Below, piece after piece: positions 33,826 to 45,500 of a stretch of 64,000 nt of DNA. This DNA is from Acidimicrobiaceae bacterium (GTDB taxonomy: Bacteria; Actinomycetota; Acidimicrobiia; Acidimicrobiales; Ilumatobacteraceae), in NCBI GenBank assembly GCA_020637295.1, contig JACJWF010000001.1:372001-436000 (forward strand), in the 5' to 3' direction. Position 1 is the stretch's first letter. The number at the start of each line of letters is the position of its first letter. The notes beneath the pieces were generated by a model, which was given only the letters and a program-made list of their open reading frames with translations, was not told the origin of the DNA and did no database searches. The translations under genes and the position numbers were made by a program.

Positions 33826-34269
33826 TTACGGAGCGAGGGACCTGAACGGGGCGGCGGGGAGGTTGCGCAGCACGCCGTAGAGCACCAGCACCAGCGGGAG
33901 CCAGATCCTGGCGAAGCGGCCGGTGCCCGTGGTGAGCCGCACCGCGGTGAACCCCCACGCGCTGCGCAGCCACCCCCACCAGGCCGCGGCGATGGCGGCC
34001 AGCACGAGCGGGACGAAGAGGTTGGCCGACAAGGCCGCACCCACCTGGCCGTGGAGGAGATGGTAGGTGGCCCGGGTGAGGCCGCAGGCGGGGCACCACA
34101 GCCCGGTGGTGGTGTACATCGGGCAGGCCGGATACCCGCCGGTGGACGGGTCGTGGCCGGCGAGGTACACGGCAGCGCCCGCCAACGCGCAGCCGCAGGC
34201 GATCGGGGCGGCCCGCCGCAGCACGGACGCGCGTGACGCCTGCTCGGTCGCTGCCAGTGTCACCTGCAC
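33826..34269 (-). CDS. DUF2752 membrane protein
   Basis: 147 residues with about four hydrophobic segments. The DUF2752 signature is 'CPMYTTTGLWCPACGLTRATYHLLHGQVGAALSANLF', with the paired cysteines CPxCG. The family has no established biochemical role. It is divergent from the ABC-F gene, with starts 26 bases apart, so the promoters overlap. Confidence 0.88.
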   Translation of the reverse strand: MQVTLAATEQASRASVLRRAAPIACGCALAGAAVYLAGHDPSTGGYPACPMYTTTGLWCPACGLTRATYHLLHGQVGAALSANLFVPLVLAAIAAAWWGWLRSAWGFTAVRLTTGTGRFARIWLPLVLVLYGVLRNLPAAPFRSLAP

Positions 34270-34294
34270 GTCGGCGATCGTAGCCTGGGACCCC

Positions 34295-35926
<1,632 letters not shown>

Positions 35927-35943
35927 TTCCCCCCGCGCGCGGC

Positions 35944-35953
35944 TTTACGTAAA
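35944..35953. promoter_or_regulatory. Short palindrome upstream of the LLM-hydratase operon
   Basis: TTTACGTAAA is an exact 10-base palindrome, AT-rich against a GC-rich background, 71 bases before the LLM start. It could be a TetR-type operator half or chance. Confidence 0.3.
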
Positions 35954-36024
35954 CGCTGTCGGGCCCTGACCAGGGGCGACGCGTCGGCGTTCTTGACACA
36001 AAGCGTGGGGTACGGTTCCAGACC

Positions 36025-36945
36025 ATGCGCCTGGGGACCATGAGCAACGCCATCAACGCCGGAACCGTCGGGGAGGTGATCGACGAGGCCCACCGTGCCG
36101 CGGACATGGGCTGTGCCACGTTCTGGTCACCGCAGATCTTCGGGCAGGACGCCCTCACCACGCTGGCCGTCGTCGGCCGGGAGGTGCCCGGCATCGAGCT
36201 CGGCACGGCCGTGGTGCCCACCTACCCGCGACACCCGATGATGCTGGCCCAGCAGGCGCTGACCGTGCAGGCGGCCATCGGCGGCACCTCTCAGAGCCGG
36301 CTGTGCCTGGGCATCGGCCTGTCACACCAGATCGTGGTCGAGATGATGTGGGGGCTGTCGTTCGAGAAGCCCGTGCGCCACCTGCGCGAGTACCTCTCGG
36401 TGCTGATGCCCCTGCTGGAGGGCCAGCCGGTGAAGTACGAGGGCGAGGAGTTCCGGGTGCAGGGGGCCATCACGGTGGCCGGTTCCGTGCGCCCGTCGGT
36501 GGTGGTGGCCGCACTCGGGCCGCAGATGCTGCGGGTCGCCGGCACCCTGGCGGACGGCACCAGCACGTGGTGCGTGGGGCCGCGCACGCTGGCCGACCTG
36601 ACCATCCCGACGTTGCGGCAGGCGGCGGCCGACGCCGGCCGAGCCGAGCCGCGGGTGGTGTGCGCCCTCCCCGTGTGCGTCACCGACGACGTGGATGCCT
36701 CGCGCAAGCTGGCGTCGCAGGTCTTCGCCGTGTACGACACCCTGCCGAGCTACAAGACGATGATGGACCGCGAGGGCGTGGACGGCCCGGCCGGCCTGGC
36801 GATCTGCGGCACCGAGGACGAAGTGCGGGACCAGGTCCGCGAGCTGCAGTCCATCGGCGTCACGGACTTCAACGCCGGCATCTACTCCTCCGATCGTGAG
36901 GAGGTCGCCCGCACCGTGGCGGTGCTGCAGGAGTGGGCTGCGTGA
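36025..36945 (+). CDS. LLM-class F420-dependent oxidoreductase (TIGR03564-like)
   Basis: 306 residues. The luciferase-like barrel is shown by 'VGEVIDEAHRAADMGCATFWSPQIFGQDALTTLAVVG', 'IELGTAVVPTYPRHPMMLAQQALTVQA' and 'RLCLGIGLSHQIVVEMMWGLSFEKPVRHLREYL', and is close to the F420-dependent TIGR03564 group. The gene overlaps the enoyl-CoA hydratase gene (GTGA), so the two enzymes probably act in one pathway on an acyl-CoA or related substrate, which is inference. Confidence 0.88.
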   Translation: MRLGTMSNAINAGTVGEVIDEAHRAADMGCATFWSPQIFGQDALTTLAVVGREVPGIELGTAVVPTYPRHPMMLAQQALTVQAAIGGTSQSRLCLGIGLSHQIVVEMMWGLSFEKPVRHLREYLSVLMPLLEGQPVKYEGEEFRVQGAITVAGSVRPSVVVAALGPQMLRVAGTLADGTSTWCVGPRTLADLTIPTLRQAAADAGRAEPRVVCALPVCVTDDVDASRKLASQVFAVYDTLPSYKTMMDREGVDGPAGLAICGTEDEVRDQVRELQSIGVTDFNAGIYSSDREEVARTVAVLQEWAA

Positions 36946-37763
36946 CCGACGGGCCGCTGCACCTGGAGGTCGCGGCCGGGGTAGCGACCGTCACGATCGA
37001 CCACCCACCGATCAACCTGTTCGACCTCGTGCTCTACCCGGCGATGAGCCGGATGGCCGAGGCGCTCGCCGCCGACAACGCCGTGCGGGTCGTGGTGCTG
37101 CGCTCCGCCAACCCGGAGTTCTTCGTCGCCCACTTCGACGTGACGCTCATCCAGCGGCTGCCCACGGACACCCCGCCGGCGACCGAACTGAACGCCTTCC
37201 ACCGCATGTGCGAGGCCTTCCGCACGATGCCCAAGGCCACCATCGCCGTGGTCGAGGGGCGGGTCGGCGGTGGTGGCAGCGAGCTGGCGTTGAGCTGCGA
37301 CATCCGCGTCGCCGCGCTCGGGCGGGCGGTCTTCAACCAGCCGGAGGTCGCGCTCGGCATCCTGCCGGGCGGCAGCGGCACGGTCCGCCTGTCCCGCCTC
37401 GTGGGCCGGTCGCGGGCGCTGGAGGTGATCCTCGGGTGCGACGACATCGACGCCGCCACGGCGGAGCGGTGGGGTTGGGTCAACCGGGCGCTGGCGCCGG
37501 AGGACGTGTGGCCGTTCGTCGACCGGCTGGCACGGCGGATCGCCGGCTTCCCGCCCCACGCGGTCGCTGCGGCGAAGGCGGCGGTGCTCCGTGCAGAGAA
37601 GGAGGTCGTGGACGACCTGATGGCCGAGGGCGACGCATTCAGCGCCACGCTCGGCCATCCGGACACGGTGGCGGCACTCGCCGCCTTCATGGATCGTGGT
37701 GGTCAGACCCGAGAGGGCGAACTGCGCCTCGGGGATCTGGCCGGTGAGCTGCCGGCGGGGTGA
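36942..37763 (+). CDS. Enoyl-CoA hydratase/isomerase family protein
   Basis: 273 residues from GTG at 36942. The crotonase fold shows 'VATVTIDHPPINLFDLVLY', 'RVVVLRSANPEFFVAHFDV' (CoA-binding region), 'VVEGRVGGGGSELALSCDIRVAA' (oxyanion hole) and 'FNQPEVALGILPGGSGTVRLSRLVGRSRALEVIL'. The glutamate usual at the first catalytic position is in 'QPEVALG'; the second position reads 'GGSGT', so activity may differ from a standard hydratase. Translationally coupled to the upstream LLM gene. Confidence 0.9.
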   Translation: MTDGPLHLEVAAGVATVTIDHPPINLFDLVLYPAMSRMAEALAADNAVRVVVLRSANPEFFVAHFDVTLIQRLPTDTPPATELNAFHRMCEAFRTMPKATIAVVEGRVGGGGSELALSCDIRVAALGRAVFNQPEVALGILPGGSGTVRLSRLVGRSRALEVILGCDDIDAATAERWGWVNRALAPEDVWPFVDRLARRIAGFPPHAVAAAKAAVLRAEKEVVDDLMAEGDAFSATLGHPDTVAALAAFMDRGGQTREGELRLGDLAGELPAG

Positions 37764-37778
37764 CCGCCGGGGTCTCGA

Positions 37779-38534
37779 TCAGACGGCGACGAACGTGCCT
37801 TCGAGGTGCCAGACGCCCATGAACCCGTCGAACGAGCCGCCGCTGATCAGGCTGCTCCAGTCGAGGTCGAAGACGCCGGTCATCGGGTCGATCGTGCCCA
37901 TGGCCACGGCGCCCTGGTTGAAGGTTCCGGCGCCGTAGTAGGCGGTGAAGTCGCTCAGGTCGACCGTCAGCGTGCCGCCGTCAGCCTCGGCCATCGGCGG
38001 GTCGGCAGCGTCGATCGCTCCGGCGAAGTCCACGCCGAAGAACTTGACGGGCAGGAAGATCTGGCTGGCCAGGCCGTTGCCGGTGTCGTCGAACGCCGGG
38101 TCCGGTGCACTCTGCACCGCACCGGTGAACAGGCCGCCATCCTCACCGGGGGTGAGCAGCGAGTAGTTCGGGTCGCTGGTGCACAGCGAGTCGCCGTTGG
38201 GCACGAACGGGCCGGCGTCGGCCGTGCCGCCGGGCTGGACCATCTGGAACCAGGAGCCGGTGACGGCGCCGGAGGAGCAATCCCCGGCATCGATGGTGAA
38301 CGTGCCAACCAGCTCACCCTCGTACATCACCATCATCTCGGTGGTCTCCGGGGCCATGGTGGTCTCGGCGCCCATGGTGGTCTCCGGGGCCATGGTGGTC
38401 TCGGCCGCCATGGTGGTTTCCGGCGCCGCAGTGGTGTCGGTGGTCTTCTCGTCGTCACCGCACGAGGCGGCCAGCAGCGAGAGCGCCCCGAGTGCGCCGA
38501 GCAGCATGTTCCGGGTGGTGGGTCGTGAGGTCAT
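37779..38534 (-). CDS. Secreted lipoprotein with ETTM repeats
   Basis: 251 residues from the ATG at 38534 after CAGGAGG. The signal peptide ends in the lipobox 'LLAASCGDD'. Residues about 30-65 are a low-complexity stretch of roughly five ETTMAP-like hexapeptides from 18-base tandem repeats. The rest is a beta-rich domain ('ELVGTFTIDAGDCSSGAVTGSWFQMVQPGG', 'YYGAGTFNQGAVAMGTIDPMTGVFDLDWSSLISGGSFDGFMGVWHLEG') of unknown function. It overlaps the upstream membrane-protein gene by 4 bases (ATGA), implying one operon and a shared surface role. Confidence 0.8.
   Translation of the reverse strand: MTSRPTTRNMLLGALGALSLLAASCGDDEKTTDTTAAPETTMAAETTMAPETTMGAETTMAPETTEMMVMYEGELVGTFTIDAGDCSSGAVTGSWFQMVQPGGTADAGPFVPNGDSLCTSDPNYSLLTPGEDGGLFTGAVQSAPDPAFDDTGNGLASQIFLPVKFFGVDFAGAIDAADPPMAEADGGTLTVDLSDFTAYYGAGTFNQGAVAMGTIDPMTGVFDLDWSSLISGGSFDGFMGVWHLEGTFVAV
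38337..38440 (-). repeat. 18-base tandem repeats (ETTMAP-like) in the lipoprotein gene
   Basis: About five imperfect 18-base units encode ETTM plus two variable residues. They form the linker between the lipid anchor and the beta domain, and copy number is likely to vary between strains. Confidence 0.75.
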
Positions 38535-39511
38535 GAGGGGGTGCCTCCTGGTGTGGTGGGATCGGGTGTGGGGTCTGGTTCGGCTTCCCGGCGGCCGGTG
38601 CGCAACGCCCAGCCCGCGGCGCCGGCCACGATGAGGCCGGGGACGAGGAAGAACCAGGGGAACAGGTCGAACGACGGCATCGCGTCGACGGCCTCGAAGT
38701 TGTCGATGTTGTCGCGCATGGTGGCGATCATCGGGTTGAAGTCGGTGAGCATCGTCGGCCAGACGGCGGAGTACTGGCCGATCGCCGGGTAGTCCGCGGC
38801 GTCGCCGCCGGCGGCTTGGAACGCGGGCATCACGCTGGCCCGCAACTGGCTCTCGCCGGCGCCGAGGGTGACGAAGTAGCCCTGCACGTTGCGGACGCGA
38901 TCCACCGTCATCATCGGGCGGAAGTCGTCGATCATCTCGGCGCCCTTGGGTGCGCGGGTGAACATCTGGAAGGCAACGGGGGCCAGCACCATGCCGATGC
39001 CGAGGAGCAGCAGGGCCCAGGTGGCGGCACCCTTGCCGCCCCGCTTCGGCAGCAGCAGCCAGAAGCCGGCCATGGCCATCAGCCCGCCGGGGATGACGAA
39101 GAAGAACGGGAAGAGGTCGAACGACGGCAGCGAGTTGACCGCGTCGTAGTTGTCCAGGTTGCGGTCCATGCGAGCCAGCAGGTCGCCCATGTCCTCGTCG
39201 ATCGCCGACCACTGGTTGGCCAGTTGCATGGCGATGGAGTACTGGGTGTCGAACTGCTCGGCAGTGAGGGTGCCGTCGGCCACCATCTCCTGGCGCAGGG
39301 TGCCGATCTCAGCGACGGCGGCGCCGATGGTGTCCATGTACCCGTTGAAGGTGTCCACCTTCTGCTGGGTCATGTAGGGCTCGAACTCGACCATCATGTC
39401 GCCGCCGGCGGGTGCCCGGTCGTACATCTGGAACAGTGCCGGTGCGCTCGCCAGGCCCAGGCCGATGACCAGCCCGGTGACGCCCACCCAGCGCGGGGGT
39501 CGTGATGTCAT
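38531..39511 (-). CDS. Internally duplicated membrane protein of unknown function
   Basis: 326 residues made of two similar halves. Each half has a hydrophobic helix, a 'P(A/V)xFQMxxRAPxGxxMxxxFxPxMTxxxVxxxxGYx' block, a helical extracytoplasmic loop, a 'NxDNYDAVNSLPSFDLFPFFFVIPG' type block (second copy 'NIDNFEAVDAMPSFDLFPWFFLVPG') and a second helix. So the order is TM1, loop, TM2, TM3, loop, TM4. I do not know the family. The overlapping stop-start with the lipoprotein gene suggests a lipoprotein-membrane protein pair. Confidence 0.78.
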   Translation of the reverse strand: MTSRPPRWVGVTGLVIGLGLASAPALFQMYDRAPAGGDMMVEFEPYMTQQKVDTFNGYMDTIGAAVAEIGTLRQEMVADGTLTAEQFDTQYSIAMQLANQWSAIDEDMGDLLARMDRNLDNYDAVNSLPSFDLFPFFFVIPGGLMAMAGFWLLLPKRGGKGAATWALLLLGIGMVLAPVAFQMFTRAPKGAEMIDDFRPMMTVDRVRNVQGYFVTLGAGESQLRASVMPAFQAAGGDAADYPAIGQYSAVWPTMLTDFNPMIATMRDNIDNFEAVDAMPSFDLFPWFFLVPGLIVAGAAGWALRTGRREAEPDPTPDPTTPGGTPS

Positions 39512-39622
39512 ATGCGTTCCTCGCTGCCGAAGGTCACAGGACCACGCAACGAGGCCCCGCGGCTAGAGCCGTAAGGCCCGGCGGCATACGCCGTGCGTCA
39601 CCGCGTCACGGCCGGGCGCCAC

Positions 39623-41278
<1,656 letters not shown>

Positions 41279-41332
41279 GCGGTCAGGCTATGCCTGCGGC
41301 CGCGCGAGCGGAAAACGGGCTCAGCCGAGGGC

Positions 41333-41374
41333 CGCCCCGCCCCCCGCCCCCCGCCCCCGCCCCCGCCCCTCCCT
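41333..41374 (-). other. G-rich tract with G-quadruplex potential upstream of fumarase
   Basis: The minus strand carries at least six runs of four or more G separated by single C or A residues, 55-96 bases upstream of the fumarase ATG. This easily satisfies the usual G4 pattern and is on the coding (non-template) strand of fum, so it could fold in the transcript leader if transcription starts upstream of it. Confidence 0.5.
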
Positions 41375-41435
41375 GACTTCAGGAACTTGTCGCGCCCCTG
41401 ACCGGCCTTTTCCGTGGTCGGGCCGCGACAAGTTC
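41371..41435. repeat. Palindromic element, copy 1
   Basis: Arms GAACTTGTCGCG (41383-41394) and CGCGACAAGTTC (41424-41435) with inner TGACC/GGTCG pairing and a pyrimidine-rich loop containing CCTTTTCCG. It repeats copy 2 over about 62 bases (offset 109). Its complementary strand, read in the same frame as the nuclease tail, gives LVAARPRKRPVRGATSS and a stop. Confidence 0.85.
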
Positions 41436-41479
41436 AGGATGGGTTGCGGAACTGTCGCGCCGCGACGAGCCTCTCGCCT

Positions 41480-41542
41480 CCCTGACTTCAGGAACTTGTC
41501 GCGGCCTTGACCGGCCTTTTCCGTGGTCGGGCCGCGACAAGT
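41480..41542. repeat. Palindromic element, copy 2 (overlaps nuclease 3' end)
   Basis: Arms ACTTGTCGCGGCC (41494-41506) and GGCCGCGACAAGT (41530-41542), same loop and orientation as copy 1. It encodes the last 17 or so residues of the nuclease. Between copies 1 and 2, 41448-41471 holds a degenerate short palindrome (AACTGTCGCG / CGCGACGAG). Confidence 0.85.
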
Positions 41543-42453
41543 CCGTGGGCGGCGAGGGTGGCGAGGACGTAGTCGGGTTGGTCGATGACGTGGAGGGTGC
41601 TGAACTCGACGACTCGCTGACCGGCAAGGGTGAGCGCGTTGCGGCGGCGGATCTCGCGGGCGCGGTCACGATCGGAGACGTGGCCGAGCCGGCCGGAGAC
41701 CTCGATGACCAGGTCCTGTCCCGGGAATCGGAAGTCGACCCGGGCGACGGTGCTGCCGTCGCGGCGGAAGACGACCTGGCAGTCGGGGCGGGGCAGGCCG
41801 TTCCTGCGCAGCAGCCGCAGGAACCGACGCTCCAGGTACGACTCGCCCCCGCTGTCGAGCAGCAGTTCACGCAGGAGGACGGTGTTCCTCGTCCCGCGCC
41901 CGTCCAACCGGCTCAGCGCGTTGCTCAATCGGGGGAGGGCCGTCCGGCGGGCGAGGACTGCGGCGTCGATCACCCTCTCCAGCTCTGTTGCCGTCGGTCG
42001 GCTGGCAGCGAAGTCCACGATCGCCCGTGCCGCTGTGACCGTGCGAACGCCTCGATGCCGCGTGATGTCGTCGTCCGACCAGCGCAGGGTCGTCCGCAGC
42101 GTCATCCAGTTCGGGATCGACCGCCGTGCCCGCGGCACGAGGAAGATCACGTTGGTGGGCGTCGAGGCGTCGACCCCCAACCATGCCAGCGCGCTGCCAC
42201 CGTCCAGCGCGCCCCGCCTGCCGAGCCAGGCAGCGCCGGCCCGGACCTTCATCTCGAACGTCAGCGGCGTCGCTGCGTGCCGGTAGTGGCCGGGTATGAC
42301 TGGTACCCACAGGCCGAGGTCGAGCGCGTCGTCCCATTGGGCGGGGGAGACTCTTGCGGCTCTCAGATCCTTGTCGCGGAGGAGGTGGTGCCACTTGGCC
42401 GCCCGCTCGATGAGTTGCAGTTCCAGTCGTGCCTTCACATCCCACTGATGCAC
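41488..42453 (-). CDS. AbiEi-like/DUF559-type putative endonuclease
   Basis: 321 residues from GTG at 42453. The N-terminal half resembles the AbiEi-antitoxin-like winged-helix module common in actinobacterial DUF559 proteins ('WDDALDLGLWVPVIPGHYRHAATPLTFEMKVRAGAAWLG', 'DDDITRHRGVRTVTAARAIVDFA'). The C-terminal 120 residues are a PD-(D/E)XK/Vsr-like nuclease fold: 'GESYLERRFLRLLRRNGLP', 'ARVDFRFPGQDLVIEVSGRLGH' with the expected E...D...ExS/K acidic residues, and 'RRNALTLAGQRVVEFS'. Its last 17 codons are one of the palindromic elements, and a third copy lies 40 bases upstream of its start, so gene plus flanking palindromes may be a unit. The natural target is unknown. Confidence 0.82.
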   Translation of the reverse strand: MHQWDVKARLELQLIERAAKWHHLLRDKDLRAARVSPAQWDDALDLGLWVPVIPGHYRHAATPLTFEMKVRAGAAWLGRRGALDGGSALAWLGVDASTPTNVIFLVPRARRSIPNWMTLRTTLRWSDDDITRHRGVRTVTAARAIVDFAASRPTATELERVIDAAVLARRTALPRLSNALSRLDGRGTRNTVLLRELLLDSGGESYLERRFLRLLRRNGLPRPDCQVVFRRDGSTVARVDFRFPGQDLVIEVSGRLGHVSDRDRAREIRRRNALTLAGQRVVEFSTLHVIDQPDYVLATLAAHGLVAARPRKRPVKAATSS

Positions 42454-42492
42454 AACGGCTCCACCCGATTCGGCAAGACCCGTGAAACTCGT

Positions 42493-42547
42493 CGAACTTG
42501 TCGCGGCCGTGACCGAGAGTTTCCGAGGTCGGACCGCGACAAGTTCG
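42493..42547. repeat. Palindromic element, copy 3
   Basis: Arms CGAACTTGTCGCGG (42493-42506) and CCGCGACAAGTTCG (42534-42547) are a perfect 14-base inverted repeat. The loop (GAGAGTTTCCGA) differs from copies 1-2 but keeps TTTCCG and the inner GACC/GGTC pairs. It has the same orientation as copies 1 and 2 and lies between the nuclease start and the pseudo-subtilase stop, so it could also act as a terminator. Confidence 0.85.
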
Positions 42548-42550
42548 GGG

Positions 42551-45500
42551 TCAGGTGGGCAGGTGGTACACGTACAGGCCCTGGGTGGGGTTCTGTCCAG
42601 CGGGGAGCAGGTTGGTTGCGTTGGAGAGCAGTACGACCCACTGCCCGTCGCCGCTGAGCCGGCCGAACCCGACCTGGATGTTGGGGAACGTGGGGATCAT
42701 GCCGTTCCACGTGCGGTTCACGGTGGTGCAGCCCGCCTGGCCGCATGCCATCGGCGAGGCCGGATCGGCGGTGTGCACCAACTGCACGGTCGCGTCGTCG
42801 CTGAGATCGCCGGCCCCCGTGACGATGCCACCGGAACCGTCTGCTGATCGTGTGGACCATGTGCCGGTGGCCAGCGGGGCCAGCACCGCGGCGCAGTCCT
42901 GGAGGCGGCAGGAGGCGGACACGTTGGTGCCCGTGTCGTCGAGCGCGACGTTGACGAGGATGGCGCCCGACGGGCCGGGCAATGCGCCCCTGTCGAGGCC
43001 GCGCCGCACGTAGCACACGCTGTCGTGGCCCACCCCGCCGCCCTGGCGGCAGGCCCAGGCGATGACCTGACCGTCGCCACTCAGGGCCGGCGGCGTCATG
43101 TAGTACGACGGGCTGGCGACCACCAGCCCCAGAGCGTCCACGCGCTCCACTGCGCCGGCTCCGTGCTCGACCACATAGAGATCCGGGGTGGTCAGGTCGT
43201 CGCCCGCCATCATCGGCGAGCCGGTGAGCAGCAGGATCACGGAGCCGTCGTCGGAGATCTGTGGAGCAGCGCCGTACGGGTAGACCGCGTCGGGCATGTC
43301 CGCCTCGAACGTCGCCGTCTCCGTCACCAGGTCGTAGCGGTAGAGGTCGAGGGTGAAGTCGGTGTCGGTCGGTGCGAGCGCAAACGGGGTGGTCACCGCC
43401 ACCTTCGTGCCGTCGCCGGACAGGGTCCCGTGCAGCAGCCCCTTCAGCGCCGGGTGGGCCACCAGAGCCGGCGCGCTGGTGTCCACTGTGTAGAAGTTGC
43501 GGTCTTTGCGCCAGTCGGTCGCCTGGTTGTCGTAGCCGACGAAGCCGATGCGCGAGCCGTCATCGCTGATGCTGACGTCGCTGACGGTCAGCCCGCCGAG
43601 GTCGGCGAGCAGCGTCAGGGCCCCGTCAGGAGGTGGCTCGTACCGCGGGCCGGCGAAGTAGCCATAGACGTCCGTGACGAGATGGCTGGTCATCGACGGG
43701 GAGAGGGTCACGTCGGCGTCCACCACTCGCCCGACTGCCGCGGCGGCGACGACAGTGCCCGGGGCACCCACCGAGAGAGCCACTACCGGCGTCACCCCGT
43801 CGGCGCCCACGCTGACCGTCCCGGCCGCCGGCGGCTTCACCGACACATTGTTGATGAGGGCGGCGATCGCGTCGGTGGGGACCCCACTGGTGTCGAGCGC
43901 AACGTGTCGGGTGTCGCCGGCCGGCACGGGGGATCCGCCGTTGAGCCGGGTGTCCAACGCTCGGGCCGGCGCCAGCGACACGAACATCCCCGAGGGATCG
44001 GCCGGGCCCGTGTCGCCCGAGAAGTAGCCGACCACGGAGACCTGGAAGTGGGTCGCCGTGCTGCTGAAGATGCGAGCGACGCCGTTGGCGGCACCGTCGA
44101 TCCTCACGATGACGGCGTTGGTGGCGCTGCGCCCGGCCTGCACGTTGATGTTCGACACGGTGATGGCCGACGTCCCGCCGGGTACCACCGACACCCAGCC
44201 GTAGTTGGTGGGCGTGTCGGCGGTGACTTCGAGCATCACGGCGGTGGCGTTGTCGGGCACGGCCAGCAGTGGGTCACCCGTCGGGGCCATGCCGCGGAAG
44301 GTGATGTCGGTGAAGGAGTTGGCGGCCACGCCTGTGCCGTCGCACTCCGCCAGGCCGAGGCAGGTCCGCGTGTCGACGACGGGCTCCGTGCTCGGCCAGG
44401 TGACCAGCCGGCCGGCGTTGTGCTGGGACTGGACGAACACGCCGACCAGGTCGACGATGACGTGCCCGCCGGCCGACAGGTAGATGTCGTACGCACTCTC
44501 CAGCGGCACGACCATCAGGTTCGCCCTGGTTTCTCCCGCTTCGGACACGTTCAGCACCGACACGGCGCCTGGGAACGACCAGCCGTGAGGGTAGAACGCG
44601 GCCCAGCCCGGTGCCGTTGCCTTGACGACAGCGATGTTGAACACATAGGCGACCGTGCCGGGCTCGGGCGAGTTGGGCCGCGGGATCGACAGGGTGGTGT
44701 CCGGGGGGAGTGCGCCCGCTTCGTACATGCCGATCGGCCCCATCGGGGCACCGCGCGTGTCGAGCACACGAGTGGGCGTGAGCGGTTTGAACACCGCCGG
44801 CTCCACCGGACGCGGGATGCCTGCCAGTTGCAGATAGCCCCAGCCGGACTGGTTCGACTTCGGTGGGCCCGTGGTGGCGGAGTACACCGGCCGGTGCTGG
44901 CTGGTGTTGTCGCGCAGGTAGCGCAACAGGTGGTTCGGGGTCGGGAAGTCGAAGGCCGACGCGGCAACCGCGGCATAGCCGACGGCGAACGCGGTGGCGG
45001 CCTCCGATCCGATCCATCCGTTCGTCGAGCAACCCGTGCCGTAGCCGGCAGCAAGGCTGTCCAGGCAGCCGCCGGAGATGAAATCGGGCTTGGCCCGCCC
45101 GTCGTTGGTCGGGCCCTGGCTCGGCAGGGGCAACCACTCCGAGCCCAGTTCCGCCGCCACCGTGACCTCCAGCGGGTTCTTGGAGTCGGCGAACGGCACG
45201 GCGACGGAACCGGCGACGGTGGAGTACTCGAGCCAGCCGTTCTGCACCATCAACTCGATGATGTCGCCAGTGGGTGACGCGGACGTGCGTGTGGTCCGGT
45301 ACACCCACAGGCTGACGAACCCGTCGTGGTTGGTGTCGTACACCGGCCCCAACGAGGGGTCGGAGTTGCACAGCCAGCGGAAGTCGTTGGCCTCCAGTGG
45401 CTGCGCGCCGGCAAGGGCCTGGTTGGCGTTCCCGATCAGCTTCTTCGTCGACGAGTTGCCTCGGGTGGCGATGTTCAGATCCGTGACGTACAGGTCGTAG

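Noticed and set aside
35993..36016. TTGACA (35993) with TACGGT (36011) as a promoter for the LLM-hydratase operon
   Set aside because: The spacing between the boxes is only 12 bases, too short for a standard sigma-70 promoter. One of them may be real but not as a pair.
41371..41542. Repeats at 41.4 kb as a possible CRISPR array
   Set aside because: Only two or three copies, long palindromes with irregular spacing, and one copy inside a coding sequence. No cas genes nearby.
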